This document shows positions 9,239-21,481 of a stretch of DNA of 64,000 nucleotides, piece by piece. The stretch's first letter is position 1. Every line of letters starts with the position of its first letter. The position numbers and the translations under genes were made by a program. Source of the stretch: Fratercula arctica (Eukaryota; Chordata; Aves; Charadriiformes; Alcidae); assembly GCA_947846985.1 (NCBI GenBank), contig CANTUZ010000025.1, positions 992,001 through 1,056,000 of the forward strand, read 5' to 3'. Below the pieces are notes generated by a model. The model saw only the letters and a list, made by a program, of their open reading frames with translations, made no database searches and was not told the origin of the DNA.

Positions 9239-10335
9239 GCAGCATTAACACAGGATGAGGACTCAGATGCAGAGATAATCATAAATCCTTTTCTATGAAG
9301 GATTTGCAAAATATAAGGAAGGACCTTAGTCGTCATGAAGGGGAGACACTTATCTCCTGGTTTGCTCTGCTGCTGGGACAATGGAGCTGATTCCATAGAC
9401 TTAGAAGGTAGAAAAGCTAGGCAGTTGGGAAGCCTGGCCAGAGATGGAGGGATTGAATAAAGCGACTTGGGAGAAAGGGAAACACTCTCAGCCTCTGGAG
9501 GCGGCTGCTATCAGCCGTAAAGGGCAGGGATCCCTTTAAGGATGGTATTGAATGCCATCCAAGCAAATGGACCAGCATGGAAAAAGGTATCAAGTACCTG
9601 AGGGAACTGGCTGTGAGAGAGGTGATTTATGGTGACTGGCAAGTGAATGTAGACCCTGATGAAATGCCATGCAAACGATCTTTGCTAAGGAAGTTTGTGC
9701 AGAGCGCACCATGGATGTATTCCCACGCATTGTCAACAATGGTCTGGGGAGGATCTGATGCTGATACACCAACTGTAAATGAGGTGGCTAACAAGGTGTG
9801 ACAGTATGAAGACAGTCTCTCTCATCCCCTTCATGTAGCAGCTGTGGAGAAAATGGCTGATCAAACTAAGACCATTGCTGAGAGAGTGGAGAAAATGACT
9901 AAGACAATAGCTGAGCAAAATGAGAAAACTGATAAACTGCTTCATGAACTGCTTGAAAAACTGTCTGAGAAGGGGAAAGAATCCCACTCTTCCCCTGAAC
10001 AGACCCAGGTTGCAGTCATTAAGAAAAAACACCCTCCTACGAAATCAACTCAAGGGAAACAGGATCTGCTCCGACATTTCCTGTGGCTTTGCCTCTGCAA
10101 CTACGGAGAGGACATGAGTAAGCGGGATAAAAAACCTACTCCAGGCACGAGTTGCAAGGTAAAGCAGATGAAAGAAAGAATCTTTGCAGGAGGGTGGCTG
10201 CTCCAGTCCAGCGTAAGCAATGCTCCGGTCCTTGTAGGAACTCATCTGCTAATGGTAGATGTTGTTCTCAACATTAGGGCTGCCCTGCCTCCAGCCAGGA
10301 GGAGGAGAGGGACAACTGAGTTTATTGGACTGTGG
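9239..10335 (+). pseudogene. decayed ERV gag, coiled coil, cut at arm junction
   Basis: Gag-like translation is scattered over frames. A segment beginning DLQNIRKDLSRHEGE lies near 9301-9370. A block at 9577-9801 (74 codons) is followed in the same frame by 9844-10389, the two separated by a TGA at 9799-9801. The second block starts with a heptad-patterned coiled coil (residues 1-45, TKTIAERVEKMTKTIAEQ). Near 10210-10270 a short Cys/His cluster could be a nucleocapsid knuckle. At 10335/10336 the retroviral sequence ends abruptly at the outer end of the inverted-repeat arm; protease and RT are absent. At least two frameshifts and several stops make it non-functional. Confidence 0.65.
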
Positions 10336-12117
10336 ACTGAAATAAAATTTTTAAACCTGATACCTTTTTACTTTGACCCAGAAAAATGACCCACTTCTCT
10401 ATTCTGTTAGCTTCTGCATCAAACTGGTGCCTTCCTTTCCCTTTCTTCAACCGTACATCTCCTCAGCACCCTTTCCAGCCTTTCTTCCACCTATCAGTTT
10501 TCCTTCATTCAAGCAGTATCCCCTTCTTGGATCAACCGCGTGCTACAGTTTACCCATAGTACCGGATTTTAGGCAAGTTGTGGGAAAACCCATCATCTCA
10601 AAGTCAATTTTAAATGCTCCAAAATAATAAAACCAAAACAAGGTTATTATAGGAAGTACAATTTAAGCACGTACGCTTTATTTATATGCCATTAACCTAA
10701 GTAATTTAAAACACATGTACAGTATGGATTCTCACACTTTAAGATTTAGAGCACATGTGCAGACATAAATGGGTTTACTTGAAAGCTGCTGCATCCAGAA
10801 AGAGCGGTACTCGATCTAAGAGCAATGTATTTGTTTGAACACAGCATTGGTCTGATCTCTACGTATGCATATTCTGAAGCCTGCATACCCGCACTTCCTC
10901 AGAGGTGTGTCTTGCAGCCATCCGATATCCTGCCTATTTACATCCATTTGTAGTTTTTTTTCACCTTTTTCCTCAAGAAGGGCCTCTGGATGTAACAGCT
11001 GTTGGATCCGACCTTAGCACAAGTGTGCTTCAGCAGTGGCAAACTGCTTCTAGCCTAACCTGTACCCACCAGCCAGGCTTGAAAGATCATGGAGCTGTGT
11101 ATTGAAATCATCACTAAAACGTTAACAGAAATATCTGGGAATGGACCTACCAACAGCTCAATGGCTTGTATCGGTCCTACACATCAGCAAAACAGTAACA
11201 TCACCAGTGGCACAGAGTAAGGGCACAAACCAGTACACTGGGAAGAGGGGAACTCCATTTCCCACCACTCGCACATGACTATATGAGCTCATAGTACACT
11301 GAGAAAGTTTTCTACATTGATTCAACCACCAAGCCAAGGAATGGTATTTATAAATTTTATGAATAATGCTTTGTATTTATAATGATGTTATAAGCAGCAG
11401 TTACACAATTACATATTTATTTGCCCCTTTTAGGGTTCCATAAAAATTAAGTGTAAAGCAACCACCACAGGGATGTATACTAGTACACAGAGGTTTGGCA
11501 AAGAAAGCAAGTCATACCAACCCAGACAAGCAAACAACGTCGGGAAAAATAATCATAACCATTATTTTGATTAAGGTACAATTCGACATTTATATGTTTA
11601 GAAATGAGGCATTGTAACATCAGATTATAAAGTTCTGTTTTAAATTAAACTGAAGTTTATTGTGTGTCCCTGCCTGACATACGGTGTTTCAATTTTGCTA
11701 GCTAATTAGCCCTTTTGTTTACCTTTAGTGTGCCCTGCTACCACCTAGCCAAGTACCCTTTCCAGTTACCTCACAGTAATCTCGAGTAAAGTTACCTCAG
11801 AGACCTGCATCCCCAGGTCTCTGGAACCACTTAAAATCAGCAATATAAACGTTTTATCCTTCAGCTTGCCTCTAAGCAGTATTTATACTGAGATTATATT
11901 TACTCTACATTTTGTCATCCTCACACAGTAACAAAGACGTCATGAGCAGCTCAGCTCTGTGTAGACAGTAAAGGCGTGGATTTTGGACAGAAGACAGGCT
12001 GAAGTCAAAGTTATCTCAGTCTCAAAAAGTAGTTTGGAGGTGGTCATAGTGAAGGGGAAATAAAAGATTTCAAGGGTATACTTTCAGCTCTGCTCCTGAG
12101 ATAATAGCAGGAGAGAC
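10336..12117. other. single-copy-looking sequence within left arm
   Basis: About 1.8 kb of AT-rich sequence with no recognisable ERV or CR1 match and no convincing exon. Frames of 66-84 codons are consistent with chance. It recurs only in the right arm (43231-45013). There it runs on without a visible break into the sequence after 45013, so the right side looks like the original setting. Where ERV pol starts (about 12118) is approximate. Confidence 0.6.
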
Positions 12118-13779
12118 TGAAAGAAAGAAAGAAATCTTGGCAGCATATGAAGGAGTTGGAGCTGCTTCAGAGGTAATTGGCACTGAAGCACAGCTCCTGC
12201 TGGCTCCCCGATTACCAGTGCTGGGCTGGATGTTCAAGGGTGAAGTTCCTTCTACTCATGGCACCGATGCTACCTGGAGTAAGTGGGTTGCCTTGATCAC
12301 ACAGCGAGCTCGAATAGGAAACCCCAATCATCCAGGAATTGTACAAGTGATCACAAACTGGCCCGAAGGCAAAGACTCCAAAGAAGGTGGTGATTCCTGC
12401 TGAGGAAGCCCCACCATATAATGAACTCTCAGATAGTGAGAAACAGTATGTCCTGTTCACTGATGGGTCTTGTCATATTGTAGGAAAACATCAAAAGGGG
12501 AAAGCTGCTGTATGGAGTCCTACACAACAAGTCACAGAAGCGACTGAAGGAGAAGGTGAATCGAGCCAATTTGCAGAGGTCAAAGCCATCCAGCTGTCCC
12601 TAGGCATTGCTGAAGGAGAAAAGTGGCCAATACTCTATCTCTATACTGCCTCATGGATGGTGGCCAATGCTCTGTGGGGGTGGTTACAGCAGTGGAAGCA
12701 GAGCAACTGGCAGCGCAGAGGCAAACCCATCTGGGCTGCTGAATTGTGGCGAGATATTGCTGACCGGCTAGGGAAACTAGTTGTGAAAGTACACCATGTA
12801 GATGCCCACGTACCCATGAGTCGGGCCACTGAGGAACATGGAAACAATCAGCAAGTGGATCAGGCTGCTAAGACTTTGCAGACAGATTTGGACTGGGAAC
12901 ATCAAGGTGAACTGGTTTTAGCTCAGTGGGCCCATGACACTTCAGGTCATCAAGGAAGGGATGCAACATACAAATGGGCCCGTGACCGAGGGGTGGATTT
13001 AACCATGGACGCTATTGCGCAGATTATCCACGATTGTGAACCATGCGCCGAAATCAAGCAAGCTAAAAGGTTAAAACCTTTGTGGTATGGGGGACGATGG
13101 CTGAAATATAAATTTGGGGAGGCCTGGCAAATTGACTACATCACACTCCCTCAAACCCACCAGGGTAAGCGTTACGTGCTTTTACAGTGGTGGAAGGAAG
13201 CACCAGATGGTTGGAAACCTACGCTGTACCCCGTGCCACTGCCTGGAATACCATCCTGGGCCTTGAAAGGCAAGTCTTGTGGCGACATGGCACTCCAGAA
13301 AGAATTGAGTCAGACAATGGGACTCATTTCAAAAATAATCTTATAGGTAATTGGGCAAAAGAACACGGCATTGAGTGGGTATAGCATATCCCCTGTCATG
13401 CACCAGCTTCTGGGAAAATTGAGCGATGCAATGGACTATTGAAAACCACCCTGAAGGCAATGGGGGGTGGAGCCTTTAAAATCTGGGACAAGCATTTAGC
13501 ACAAGCTACCTGGTTAGTTTAACACCAGGGGATCCATCAGTCGAGCCGGTCCTGCTCAGTCAGACCTTTTACATACAGTAGAAGGGGATAAAGTCCCTGT
13601 GGTGCATGAAAGGAATATGCTGGGGAAAACTGTTTGGGTTTCTCCTGCTTCAGGCAAAGGCAAAGCCATTCGTGGGACTGTTTTTGCTCAAGGACCTGGA
13701 TGTACTTGGTGGGTGATGCTGGAGAATGGAGAAGCTCAATGTGTACCTCAAGGAAATTTGACCCTGGGTGAGAATACTT
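12118..13779 (+). pseudogene. ERV pol remnant: RNase H and integrase (left-arm copy)
   Basis: An 88-codon frame at 12137-12403 is the RT/RNase H connection. The 319-codon frame at 12387-13346 holds RNase H (TDGS with D26, E64, D158). The third acidic position, expected at residue 88 in the YTxSW motif, is Ala. The integrase zinc domain follows (H183, H188, C217, C220) and the first catalytic Asp (D250 in WQIDYI). A T-run at 13180-13183 shifts the frame to 13187-13384, which carries the second Asp in SDNGTHF. A TAG at 13382-13384 then interrupts, and the catalytic Glu codon is 13421-13423. An extra T near 13520 breaks the C-terminus in this copy only. No env follows. By integrase sequence it resembles env-less ERVL-type elements, which is inference. 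Confidence 0.87.
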
Positions 13780-14170
13780 AATTCTGAGTTGTATGATATT
13801 GTTATATGATACTAACAATGTTCTATAAGTGTTTTTTGGGATAACATAGTGGTGGTGAACCCTGAGCCAGCTTCATCAAGTGGCATCCAGCAAAATTCTT
13901 TGAGATGGACATATTACCCGTGGGCACAGACCACAATGAATTTCATTCATCCCTGAGAACTTCATTCATCTTTCCTATCCTGAGAATCTGCTATGAGAGA
14001 TGAAACTCTACAGTTATGAACTAAATGGACTTAGTGAACTTTTGTAGATAAAATCATAATTGAGTAACCTGCATATATCTATTTCTATATGTGTGTGTAT
14101 GTATAGATTTGATAGATAAAAATATTAGTGATCTGAGCATGACGCAAATGGTATGGAATAAGGGGTGGAA
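13780..14170 (+). mobile_element. ERV 3' untranslated stretch and polypurine tract
   Basis: About 390 bp between integrase and the 3' LTR, with a GT/AT-rich stretch near 14085-14105 and the polypurine tract AAGGGGTGGAA at 14160-14170, directly before the LTR. There is no room for an env gene. Confidence 0.8.
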
Positions 14171-14904
14171 TGTCCTGGTTTGAGGTAAAACAGAACCAAC
14201 TTTCTGTTCAGTAATTTTACTTCTTAGCTAGGCCTCTTCTAACTCTCTGAAACTAACAGCATGTTGTGTCGAAAACCATTTGTTCTCAGAGTGATAAGAC
14301 CAATGTTTACAGTTTGTGCCAAGGAATGGTAGGCAGAGAGGCTCTTGCTTATACTTATTGCTATAACAACCAAGGTCAGCTCATTTCATTATTTGCCCCA
14401 CTGGAGGGTCAGAAGCGGAAAAGCGTAGAGGGGTCCCACCTGCAGGGAGGAGGGGACAGGACAGGTGACCCAAAACTGACCAACAGGGTATTCCATCCCA
14501 TCTGCCCCATGCTCAGTATAAAAGCTGAGGGAGCAAAGGGTCAGCTCTCTTCCTTCAATGGCTGATGTCCCAGGAGGACCCTGTCTGTTCATCTGCCTTT
14601 GATCCTGATCCGTGTGTTCCTGACTCCAGCTCTGGAACCCAGTTCCCACCCATCGCTGAGTCCAGCCTGGGACTTCCCCAGTGCCTGCCGGTGACGTCAT
14701 CCTGGGAGCTTAATACGGTTTTGTATATATCATATCTATTTCATTATTTTCCTTTTCATTTTATTCTTAATATTTTATTAAAGTAGTTTAGTTTCTTCTA
14801 AACTCATAAATCTCTTAATCTCTCTCCTCCTCCTCTCCGTGTGTGAGAGGTTGAGGGGGAGCATCTGTCGCCGGCCATTGGCCAATTTGGCCAAAGCCAC
14901 TACA
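14171..14904 (+). mobile_element. 3' LTR, 734 bp (left arm)
   Basis: The LTR starts TGTCCTGGTTTGAGG and ends CCACTACA. TATAAAAG is at 14517-14524 and ATTAAA at 14777-14782. It follows the polypurine tract directly, so it is the 3' LTR of the pol remnant upstream. Frames of 73-103 codons that recur in every LTR of this family are LTR sequence, not genes. Confidence 0.9.
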
Positions 14905-15056
14905 GCAAATTATGCTGGTTTCTGTGAGAAATCAAATATGATCAGCATATTCATACAAGAATGTACACACAAAACCACACTCATAAACAGTTTATATGAA
15001 AACTCTTTTTCTGTTCCTCAGCATTGGGGACAGACTAGGACCAGCATTCACTTTCA

Positions 15057-16490
15057 GAGAATCACAGAATGGTAGGGGTTGGAAGGGACCTTCGGAGATC
15101 ATCTAGTCCACCCCCCCCTGCCAGAGCAGGTTCACCTAGAGCAGATTGCACAGGATCGTGTCCAGATGGCTTTTGAATATCTCCAAGGAGGAAGACTCCA
15201 CCACCTCTCTGGGCAGCCTGTTCCAGTGCTCTGCTACCCTCAAAGTAAAGAAGGTCCTCCTCATGTTTAGGTGGAACTTCCTATGTTCAAGTTTGTGCCC
15301 GTTGCCCCTTGTCCTGTCGCTGGGCACCATTGAAAAGAGCCTGGCCCCATCCTCTTGACACCCGCCCTTTAGATATTTATAAGCGTTGATGAGATCCCCT
15401 CTCAGTCTTCTCTTCTCCAGGCTAAACAGACCCAGGGCTCTCAGCCTTTCCTCATCAGAGAGGTGCTCCGTTCCCTTGATCATCTTTGTAGCCCTCCGCT
15501 GGACTCTCTCCAGCAGTTCCCTGTCCTTCTTGAACCGGGGAGCCCAGAACTGGACACAGTACTCCAGATGCGGCCTCACCAGGGCAGAGTAGAGGGGGAG
15601 GATGACCTCCCTCGACCTGCTGGCCACGTTCTTTTTAATGCACCCCAGGTCTCTTTCCAGCAGGTCAGCCCCTAACCAGGTATTCCTCCCCAGGTGCAGG
15701 ACCCTACACTTGCCCTTGTTGAACTTCATTAGGTTCCTCTCCGCCCAACTCTCCAGCCTGTCCAGGTCTCTCTGTATGGCGGCACAGCCTTCTGGTGTGT
15801 CAGCCACCCCTCCCAGCTTTGTATCATCAGCAAACTTGCTGAGGGTGCCCTCTGTCCCCTCATCCAGGTCATTGATGAATATACTGAACAGGACTGGACC
15901 CAGTACTGACCCCTGGGGAACACCACTTGTCACTGACCTCCAACTGGACTCTGCGCTGCTGATCACAACCCTCTGAGCTCTGCCATTCAGCCAGTTCTCA
16001 ATCCATCTCACTGTCCACTCATCTAACCCACACTTCCTACGCTTACCTATGAGGATGTTATGGGACATAGCGCCAAAAGCCCTGCTAAAGTTGAGGTAGA
16101 CAATGTCCCCTGCTCTTCCCTCATCCACCCAGCCAGTCATGGCATCATAGAAGGCTATCAGATTGGTCAAGCATGATTTCCCCTTGGTGAATCCATGCTG
16201 ACCACTCCCGATAACCTTATTTTCCTCTACATGCTTAGAGATGACATCCAGAACGAGCTGTTCCATCACCTTTCCAGGGATGGAGGTGAGGCTGACCGGC
16301 CTGTAGTTTCCTGGATCCTCCTTTTTGCCCTTTTTGAAGACTGGCGTGACATTGGCTTTCCTCCAGTCCTCAGGCACCTCACCTGTTCTCCAGGACCTTT
16401 CAAAGATGATGGAGAGCAGCTTCACAATAACATCTGCCAGCTCCCTCAGCACTCGCGGGTGCACCGATCTTGAGCTTGGAGGAAGTGGTG
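15057..16490 (-). pseudogene. CR1 ORF2 reverse transcriptase, left-arm copy
   Basis: A 442-codon frame (15136-16464) covers most of the non-LTR reverse transcriptase: [43 protein letters not shown] and FADD (residues 211-214), then the C-terminal CR1 domain. Motif A reads YLNFSRAFG (123-131) instead of the usual YLDFSKAFD form, so the catalytic Asp is lost. About 40 residues are missing in frame around [11 protein letters not shown]. The 3' tail is at 15057-15120. The upstream endonuclease is deleted and the RT joins ORF1 remnants near 16490. It cannot be active. Confidence 0.93.
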
Positions 16491-17640
16491 CTTGAATATT
16501 AACCAGCTCTCTTGGACCCCCCTACCTTCTAGAGACTTAGTCCATGGGATTCCATTGGTAGGGCACCAATATTTTTCACTTGTACCCCCAGGGCCCAGGT
16601 TCCGGTTTGCAGTGTCATTCATGCCCACATGAAAGAGTGACAGTGGATAGTAGTCCATGCTCTTGACAAGTTGTGGCACCCTCTCGGCAATGTCTCAGAT
16701 CTTAGCTCCCAGAAGGCAGCATGCCTCTCATGACTCCCTGTCAGGTTGGCAGATGGGCACCTCAGTGCCCTTTAACAGAGTCATCCAATATGAGCACTCA
16801 TCGTTTCTTTTTACGGTATCCACTGTGTGCTGCTGGTGTAATTTCCCCTTGCAGATCTTGCTCATGGGTGTCTGTAGCTGTTAAAGTTTCATATCTGTTT
16901 ATGGTTGTGATGCCAGAGGGTGGAGACTGAAGCAGAGTCCTGCTTTTGTGGGTCACCAGGGTCCAAGGTGCCTCATTCTCAGTGGTGTCCACTACAGGAA
17001 CATGGTTATGAAACCACTTATCTATCTCCATCTCGTCTCCTCTAATACTGCACAGCCTTTTAACTGTTTCCTGCAACTCAGCTACTTGACGTGACAGATC
17101 ATCAACCCGTGTACACCTTATGCAGGTACTTACCTTTTCACCAGGAGAAGGGTCTGGGCGCTTGCTGTAACCTACTGCCTGTACTGAAATCTCATTCCTT
17201 ACAAGTACCATCTGGGTGGATGCATCAGACATCTCAGGGGCTTTCTCTGTAGGAGCACTGGCTTTAGCTCTGAGACGAGTGCCCAACATTATGGCAGAGA
17301 CCTAGAGCACTTCCCTGGGCTGTGGACCAACAAGCAGGTTGCAGGGCCCTCCCTGCGCCCCTTCCCTCATGAACTGCCATGCCACGCCCTGGCTGACCCG
17401 CCATGCCCTGTTCACAGTGCTCCTGGTCGATAGCGCTCCCTAGGGCCGTTTAAATATCCCGCGGTTGCTCCTGGCAATGTCCAAGCTGCATCAGTCTCAC
17501 GAGAGCTGCTGGCTCCTGGCAGGGCTCTGTGCTTTCCCCATGTTTCCCTGGCTCAGGGAGCTCTGCTGTCCTCCTCAATCTAGCGCTCAGCCCCAGAACT
17601 TACCGTTGTCGCTGCTGTGTTCCTTGCCAACTGATCTGGT
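16491..17640 (-). pseudogene. CR1 ORF1 and 5' UTR, left-arm copy
   Basis: The 163-codon frame at 16798-17289 is CR1 ORF1, the RNA-binding/chaperone-type protein. A CxxC lies at residues 56-59, a heptad coiled coil at 63-80, and a basic KKKR end. Downstream, the 77-codon frame at 16446-16679 holds the start of the esterase-like domain (YYPLSLFHVGMNDTANRNLG). It then jumps to an ORF2 linker segment ([14 protein letters not shown]), showing an internal deletion of the esterase end and the endonuclease. 17290-17640 is the GC-rich CR1 5' UTR, so the element was near full length before the deletion. Confidence 0.85.
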
Positions 17641-17654
17641 GACTTCAACTTACA

Positions 17655-18298
17655 TGAGCTGGCAATGCACGCTTGCAGCCCAGAAAACCAGTCGTATCCT
17701 GGGCTGCATCAAAAGAAGCATGGTCAGCAGGTCGAGGGAGGTGATTCTGCCCCTCTACTCCTCTGGTGAGACCCCACCTGGAGTACTGTGTCCAGCTCTG
17801 GAGCCCTCAGCACAAGAAGGACATGGACCTGTTGGAGCGGGTCCAGAGGAAGGCCACTAAGGTGATCAGAGGGCTGGAGCACCTCTGCTATGAGGACAGG
17901 CTGAGAGAGCTGGGGTTGTTCAGCCTGGAGAAGAGAAGGCTCCAGGGAGACCTTATAGCAGCCTTTCGGTACTTAAAGGGAGCTTATAAGAAAGAGAGAC
18001 TTTTTACCAGGGCCTGTAGTGACAGGACAAGGGGCAATGGTGTTAAACAGAAAGACGGATGTAGATTGGACATAAGGAAGAAATTCTTTACTGCGAGGGT
18101 GGTGAGACACTGGAACAAGTTGCCCAGAGAAGTTGTGGATGCCCCATCATTGGATGTGTTTCCATCACATGGGTCAGGTTGGATGGGGCTTTGAGCAACC
18201 TGGTCTAGTGGAAGATGTCCCTGCCCATGGCAGGGGGGTTGGTCTATATGATCTTTAAAGGTCCCTTCCAACCTAAACCATTCAATGATTCTATGATA
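17655..18298 (+). mobile_element. CR1 3' fragment, head-to-head with previous CR1
   Basis: Plus-strand CR1 covering the end of ORF2 (142-codon frame 17766-18194: [20 protein letters not shown] to [18 protein letters not shown]) and the 3' tail. A frameshift at about 17760 follows EVILPLYSS. Its tail carries the inner end of the inverted repeat: identity to the other arm is perfect up to 18273, then three mismatches occur in 25 bp. Confidence 0.9.
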
Positions 18299-18331
18299 TT
18301 GAAGTTCTAGCATGTCCGGCACCGCAGCACT

Positions 18332-18456
18332 CTGTGCAACCTGATCTACTGAAGATGTTCCTGCTCATTGCAGGGGGGTTGGACTATATGACCTTTAAAG
18401 GTCTCTTCCAACCCAAACTGTTCTGTGATTCTATCATTCTATGATTCTATGATTCT
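18332..18456 (+). mobile_element. CR1 3' tail fragment with octamer repeats
   Basis: Short CR1 end (CTGATCTACTGAAGATG to CTTCCAACCC) followed by repeated ATTCTATG units at 18425-18453. It is outside the inverted-repeat arm. Confidence 0.85.
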
Positions 18457-21400
18457 AAAATCCATGCTGGGTCATCCCTGTGCTCTGACATGGATTGAAG
18501 TTCAGTACACATCATAAAGCTCAGAGCTGAGAGATACAACCCAACACAGTTAATTAAAATGAGGGAAAAAAAGTCTACAATCAAACAAATGTCATATTTT
18601 AAAGGGTTATAGCACCTATTTTGACATTTACTGCTCTTTCCATAAAGGGCGGGGGGACATGTAGATATGGACCTTTAGCAATTGCAAAAGTCCACACAAT
18701 ATAAAGGCCCTATTTTAGCAAGTATGTTTCAGTTGTTAATTACTAGTGACGTAACAGCTGTTTTTTTATGGATTTTCCTTTGAGATGACTAGATTACAAG
18801 CCATTTATTGCATTCTTCTCCCCGGCTGCTCCTTGGATACAGTGTAAAGTCAAGAGGTTAGAGGCCTAAAGCCATGAGCTAAAGGATTTGTCATCGTTTA
18901 GTAGGTCAGTTGTTGCTATGTACTATGCGAAGTGGACAGTGCCTTGGAGCCTATCACAACATTATGATACGTTTTCTTTTACTCATCTCCTGCTGCAGAA
19001 TCAACTTTCTTACCTGGCCTCATCAGCTTGTGTCTCTGTGTGTGTAGGAGGAAGGCACACACAACTACATATAGCAGTAAAATATCATAAATTAGTAACA
19101 TAGTTATAGATTGCACAGACTTGCACTCAGTATTTTGATACAAATCTGAAAAATATAGACAATGATCAATATTATATAAGCAGATATGGCAGATCATTAG
19201 CTACTGTGGGTCATTATAGCTTCACCTCAAATTCCACTCTCAGTTAATTGATTGTAACTGGAACAGCAGATTTTTTTTTAATTTCTGCACTATTTAGGTG
19301 CCTAGCCATTGTATCTGATCATTTCTACTGCTCTTTATTACATGGGAGTGGTTGCTTTATGATCTCTTTCTATGAGTATGATAAAATTTGACTTAAATTA
19401 TCCGCAATTAGCAGTTAATGAGATATTGTCTGTAAATTGCATGTGCAAATGGAAAGACTGATTTGCAAAGGTCTGAGCAAACATAGCTAATTTCAAAAAT
19501 ATGGGAACTGGATTAATGGCTCCCTGAAAGAGCGAAGGAAAAATGAAAGAATTGTTTTCTACCACCACAGCCAAGAATTTTAAGCTCCAGTGATGTGATT
19601 AGTTGTGAAGCTGATGCTTGTGAAGAAACTCTCTTTTGGAGGAGAATTATATTCTGAAAACAAAGAAGTAAAAATATACATACTTTTAGATTCTTTGTAC
19701 AAATCATATCTTTTAGATATCAGAAGGACTATTTGAAATCACCTCTAGTCCTAGCAATTGTGATTCTTTATGTGTACAAACCAAGAGAGTCAATTTTTCC
19801 TTTATAATATGTCCAAAGAACATTTTCATACTAAACTGAAAACTGTCATTCAGATACCTTCTAAAGATAGATAGCAAATCAATACAACTTTGTGGCTCTC
19901 TGTTCCTTTGTAATATCAGTAATGTCAGTATTGTGGACTTTGCAAGATGACTAAGTTTAAGGTCAGGCATATTTTGCAAGCTCATTGTTGTGTATCAACT
20001 TTAATAAAGCAAGAAATTATTGGAACTTTCAGGAATGACAATTTGAGAATACATTCTACCTTGAGACAATTATGTAATTTATTTTTGAAGCTGAACTCTC
20101 TCAGTATTAGGTTGCTTAGTCTTTCAGATTTAGGTAAGCCAGTGTGGCTGCCTAAATTCTGTTGAGCACATCCGAGCCCTGGCTGGGACCTCCTTTCTAA
20201 TGTCATGTCCCATCATGTCAGAAGTTGCACAGATGAGGAGGACATGCTGGCTGATGAGGAGTTACAGTGGTTTTCTACTCCTCCCTAAGACAGGTAAAAG
20301 CTTATGGAAGTAAAATGACAAGCTGAATGATGTTCAGTCATTGGAGCCCAGCCCAATACAATGAAAAATATAGTCCTTTAAACTCCTTGGGATCGGAAGT
20401 GTGTGGTACTTTACATCTATACAGTACCAAACATGACAGTAGTCGTTCTGAAAGGGGATCCTTGATAAAATCAGATCATAAGCAAGGATGCATTCTGGGC
20501 TTTCTGGGATGTCAGTCTTCAAAGCACTGAAATTGACTATATGAGTTGAAGGACAAAATCTGCTAGCTAGTGACATCAGGCAGATATTTCCTGTGGATCA
20601 ACCAGAGAGAGGACAAATTTGGTGGCAATTCACAAATAAATAGTGATGATCTTCAGCTATAGGAAAATATCCTGAAATTTTTCTGTGTTCAGGAATATGA
20701 GTGTGTTTTCTCAGTACAAAAAGAAAAAAAACCACCAAATTTGGAATCACTTGGATTTTAGCATTTAGAATTTATATTAGCTTTTCATTTGCACTGAAGG
20801 TAATAATGATTTCTACCCTAATACACTAATACTACTGTTTGGATTGCATTCAGAAGTACTCCTGGAGGTTAGAAAGAACTTGTTCTATTACATATTGTAT
20901 GTGCTGTACAGTTTAGTAAGCTGTATTAATCACATTTATTCAGAGAGGTTTTTTACCAGCAATGTACAGTGAGTGCTGATGAGCTGAGAGCAATAATGTG
21001 AAGCAGCTTTCCCCTCCCACTTACACATTTTCCTCTGCTGAATCTAGGTCAAGGAAGAACAGAACAAGTTACTAGTTCGTACACTGTAGTTCCCCAGTGA
21101 TGACTATAAATTTTCAAACCACAACAACCTCCAGAGAGAAAGAATAATCATAAAGTGCATATTATTTTGTTGTAGCAATGATTTTAATGCCTTCCATATG
21201 AAGATATATCAGCATTTCCATTAGAAAGTCAGCTTTTGAGAGGTTTGCAGAGCTCAACTATAAAATATTTGCTTTGAAATGAAACTTGGTTTAAATCAAC
21301 CAATCTTTTTATATATTGCATATTTTTGTAACAATAGCCCAACTGTACATGTTAGAAACATGCTACTGCAGTGTTTTATGTGTGGAATACTGAATTGTGA

Positions 21401-21481
21401 TATTGTTTAAGAATATTTTGATCATGGATGTGAACAAAAAAAGCAAGCAGTTACTAATTAAGGAATTTTGAGTGTTTTGTA
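18457..21481. other. AT-rich single-copy-looking intergenic sequence
   Basis: Three kb with no recognised repeat or coding exon. The longest frames are under 91 codons, with no splice or domain support. Confidence 0.6.

Larger units (their letters stand above)
10336..18298 (+). repeat. left arm of ~8-kb inverted repeat
   Basis: This segment is the reverse complement of 37052-45013. Paired positions sum to 55348-55350 along the whole arm. The differences I found over about 7.9 kb are three one-base indels: A5 versus A6 near 11545, an extra T at about 13519-13521, and C8 versus C7 at about 15111-15118. Three substitutions lie in the last 25 bp (18274, 18284, 18299). Encoded frames of 442, 319 and 163 codons are identical between arms. 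The outer end falls in ERV gag and the inner end in a CR1 tail. The spacer is about 18.75 kb. Confidence 0.96.

Noticed and set aside
10905..11105. 66-codon frame in the unique part of the arm as a host gene
   Set aside because: Short, no splice sites or motifs, and length expected by chance.
14389..14700. 103-codon frame that recurs in many places (7332-7721, 40649-40960, 55039-55278 region)
   Set aside because: It is LTR promoter sequence; repetition follows the LTR copies, not a gene family.
18418..18456. Octamer tandem repeat as a CRISPR-like or satellite array
   Set aside because: ATTCTATG repeats are the normal 3' tail of CR1 elements.
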